NCBI RefSeq assembly: GCF_946482605.1
Contig: NZ_CAMLSE010000025.1
Coordinates: 54,067-118,066 of the forward strand
Reading direction: 5' to 3'
Source of the DNA: an uncultured Dyadobacter sp.
Lineage (GTDB): Bacteria > Bacteroidota > Bacteroidia > Cytophagales > Spirosomataceae
Length of the DNA: 64,000 nt
Under the pieces are notes generated by a model. The model had not been told where the DNA came from, made no database searches, and worked only from the letters and a program-made list of their open reading frames with translations. This document shows, piece after piece, positions 62,445 to 64,000 of the stretch. Position numbers and translations under genes: made by a program. Position 1 is the first letter of the stretch, and every line of letters begins with the position of its first letter.

Positions 62445-63680
62445 TTGCAATTTCCCTCATTCATCGCCAAACGGATTCGCCATAACGAAGCAGGATCATT
62501 TTCTGCAACGGTTTCACGGATCGGTGTGGCCAGCATCGCGATCGGTATTGCGGTGGGGATCATCGCTTTCGCTGTTCTCCTGGGGTTCAAGCATACGATC
62601 CAGCAAAAAATATTCCTCTTTGGTGCCCATATCAATGTTAATGCATTTTCCCAGGGCAATACTTACGAGGAAGGCCCATTGCCTACCAAAAATCCGGTTA
62701 CCGATGTCCTTCCCCGCATTCCCGAGGTAAAACGCTGGCAGGCGGTGGCCCACAAATCGGGCATTCTTAAAACACCGGACGAGATCAAAGGTGTTATCTT
62801 GAAGGGCGTCGGAAAAGATTACGATTGGGAAACTTTCAGGCAGAACCTCGTCGAAGGCAAGCTCATCGAGCGCAACGACTCTTCCTCCATTCGCTACGGT
62901 TATTCTTCCCAGGTCCTGATCAGCAAGAAGATAGCATCTCAGCTGCGGCTCAAAACCGGCGATGAAGTGATCATGTACTCGTTACAGAATCCGCCACGTC
63001 CGCGCAAACTCACCGTCAATGGAATTTACGAAACGGAAATGGAGGAGTTTGATAACAACCTCATTATCGGAGACATAGGCCTGGTGCAACGACTCAACGG
63101 CTGGGGAGCCGATTCGGTCGGCACCTATGAAATCTATCTCAAAGATTTCCGGAATCTCGATATGGTTACGCATTTGTTGCGCCGTGAATTGCCTCCCGGT
63201 TTGTATCTTCAAAAGGTTACCAGCCTTTTTCCGCAGATTTTCGACTGGCTCATCCTGCTGGACCGCAACACCGCTGTTTTCCTCACTTTGATCCTTTTTG
63301 TGGCCTGCTTCAACATGATCTCGATCCTACTGGTGATGATCATGGAAAGGACGCCGCTGATCGGCCTGCTGAAAACTTTGGGAAGCCCCAACCGGCAGAT
63401 CAGGATGATTTTCTTCCGTGTGGGCCTGGATATGGTTCGAAAGGGACTTATAATCGGAAATGTTTCCGGCTTGTTTCTTTGCTGGTTGCAGTACCAGTTC
63501 AAACTCATCCCCCTCGATCCGGTCAATTATTACATGGACACTGTTCCCATTGTTTTTGACTGGGGCATTTTTGCGTTGGTCAATGTAATAACAGTCATCA
63601 TCAGCGCGCTGATTCTTTTAATTCCAACCCTGATCATTACCCGCATTCAGCCCATTAAAGCGCTGCTCTTCAAAAAATAG
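62445..63680 (+). CDS. LolC/LolE-type ABC transporter permease
   Basis: The 411-residue protein has the FtsX-like permease layout: one N-terminal helix (about 26-48, SRIGVASIAIGIAVGIIAFAVLLGF), a large periplasmic domain, and three C-terminal helices (about 275-300, 325-345, 380-400) with the FtsX motif MERTPLIGLLKTLGSPNRQIRMIF. LolCDE releases lipoproteins from the inner membrane; MacB-like roles are also possible. No ATPase gene is adjacent within the window. TTG 62445 (LQFPSFIAKRI) is chosen because relatives begin with this FIAKR segment. Confidence 0.88.
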   Translation: MQFPSFIAKRIRHNEAGSFSATVSRIGVASIAIGIAVGIIAFAVLLGFKHTIQQKIFLFGAHINVNAFSQGNTYEEGPLPTKNPVTDVLPRIPEVKRWQAVAHKSGILKTPDEIKGVILKGVGKDYDWETFRQNLVEGKLIERNDSSSIRYGYSSQVLISKKIASQLRLKTGDEVIMYSLQNPPRPRKLTVNGIYETEMEEFDNNLIIGDIGLVQRLNGWGADSVGTYEIYLKDFRNLDMVTHLLRRELPPGLYLQKVTSLFPQIFDWLILLDRNTAVFLTLILFVACFNMISILLVMIMERTPLIGLLKTLGSPNRQIRMIFFRVGLDMVRKGLIIGNVSGLFLCWLQYQFKLIPLDPVNYYMDTVPIVFDWGIFALVNVITVIISALILLIPTLIITRIQPIKALLFKK

Positions 63681-63684
63681 CTGC

Positions 63685-64000
63685 TTAACGGGCGATCAGC
63701 CTGGCAAGCAATCTCAGATCGGTGGTAAAATCAACCGGAGGGAAAAATTCGATTTGGGCGAAATTATCAGCCTGGGGGTTAAGTATGATGTTCCGTTCAG
63801 CCGGCACGATCGCCGAAGGAACTGTGAAAGCGATAGCGGAAGAATCGCCCAATACCTGCTCGCCGATCCACCGGGTGTAACCAAAGTCATCGGCCCAGTT
63901 CTTTTTAAGCAGCTTTTCATCCGTCCGGAACACCAGCTTGTCATTATCGGGAATCTGGATACGCAACAATGCCAGTCGCTCCATGTTTTCACGGAACTCG
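63685..64000 (-). CDS. RES-domain toxin, C-terminal part, cut by the right edge
   Basis: The minus strand is open from 64000 to a stop at 63685. The 104 visible residues match the end of the RES domain: LALLRIQIPDND, VLGDSSAIAFTVPSAIVPAERNIILNPQADNFAQIEFF and PVDFTTDLRLLARL. RES toxins break down NAD+, and their antitoxin (Xre/MbcA-like) is normally encoded just before them, here beyond the window. An internal ATG at 63984 is not taken as the start because the frame continues to the edge with conserved sequence. Confidence 0.85.
   Translation of the reverse strand, partial: EFRENMERLALLRIQIPDNDKLVFRTDEKLLKKNWADDFGYTRWIGEQVLGDSSAIAFTVPSAIVPAERNIILNPQADNFAQIEFFPPVDFTTDLRLLARLIAR

Noticed and set aside
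63714..63992. A second minus-strand frame at the right edge
   Set aside because: It is a shifted reading of the RES-domain gene without family motifs.

Overview
The window looks like chromosomal DNA of a Cytophagales (Bacteroidota) bacterium, most like Dyadobacter or a close Spirosomaceae relative. That placement is inference from the protein styles and gene set, not from a marker gene. The evidence is a type IX secretion C-terminal sorting domain, FecI/FecR-type ECF regulation, many Bacteroidota lipoproteins, TAnnTTTG-type promoter elements, weak ribosome binding sites and moderate GC content. It holds about 61 protein genes, one tRNA-Glu, one cobalamin riboswitch, many hairpin terminators and no insertion sequence or CRISPR array.

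Layout. 1-5.2 kb: a B12-binding radical SAM protein (cut by the left edge), a Fic AMP-transferase, an orphan 51-residue protein, a lipoprotein serine hydrolase and a secreted phosphatase. 5.2-10.9 kb: a minus-strand run of secreted proteins (CocE-type hydrolase, ThuA-type protein, a 994-residue beta-helix/beta-propeller fusion). 11.1-14.4 kb: a metallo-beta-lactamase-fold protein, then an island of toxin-antitoxin and regulator genes (hicAB, higBA, an XRE regulator facing an unknown small protein) with visible operators. 14.4-27 kb: a T9SS cargo protein, tRNA-Glu, an M14 carboxypeptidase, an inverted pair of 8-bp repeat tracts, aroQ, xerD, a SixA-like phosphatase, sppA, a YihY-type protein, a nucleoside transporter and an NTF2-like protein. 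27-36 kb: metH, an Lrp regulator, a PepSY-like lipoprotein, an ECF sigma factor with a membrane/beta-barrel partner, and a Ppx/GppA protein.

35.7-42.3 kb is the most unusual locus. It is a minus-strand set encoding a hotdog thioesterase, two tandem paralogous SGNH hydrolases, a NodU/TobZ-type carbamoyltransferase, a third membrane SGNH hydrolase, a DUF5989 protein and an SxtJ-family protein. I infer a cell-envelope carbamoylation/acylation module. A 3' remnant of the thioesterase lies between the SGNH paralogues and marks an old tandem duplication.

42.4-64 kb: metE under a cobalamin riboswitch (with the B12-dependent metH also present), a NagB-like sugar-phosphate deaminase, fumC, a helical-repeat protein, a galactose operon (D-2-hydroxyacid dehydrogenase, galK, galM), a DUF4160/DUF2442 pair, a TrpF-like protein lacking both catalytic residues, a PspC/LiaI/LiaF envelope-stress operon, a VanX-like dipeptidase, a GIN-domain lipoprotein, an ECF sigma/FecR/STN surface system without a TonB receptor, nadE, a LolC/E-type permease, and a RES-domain toxin cut by the right edge.

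All assignments come from reading motifs and domain patterns by eye; no database search was run.
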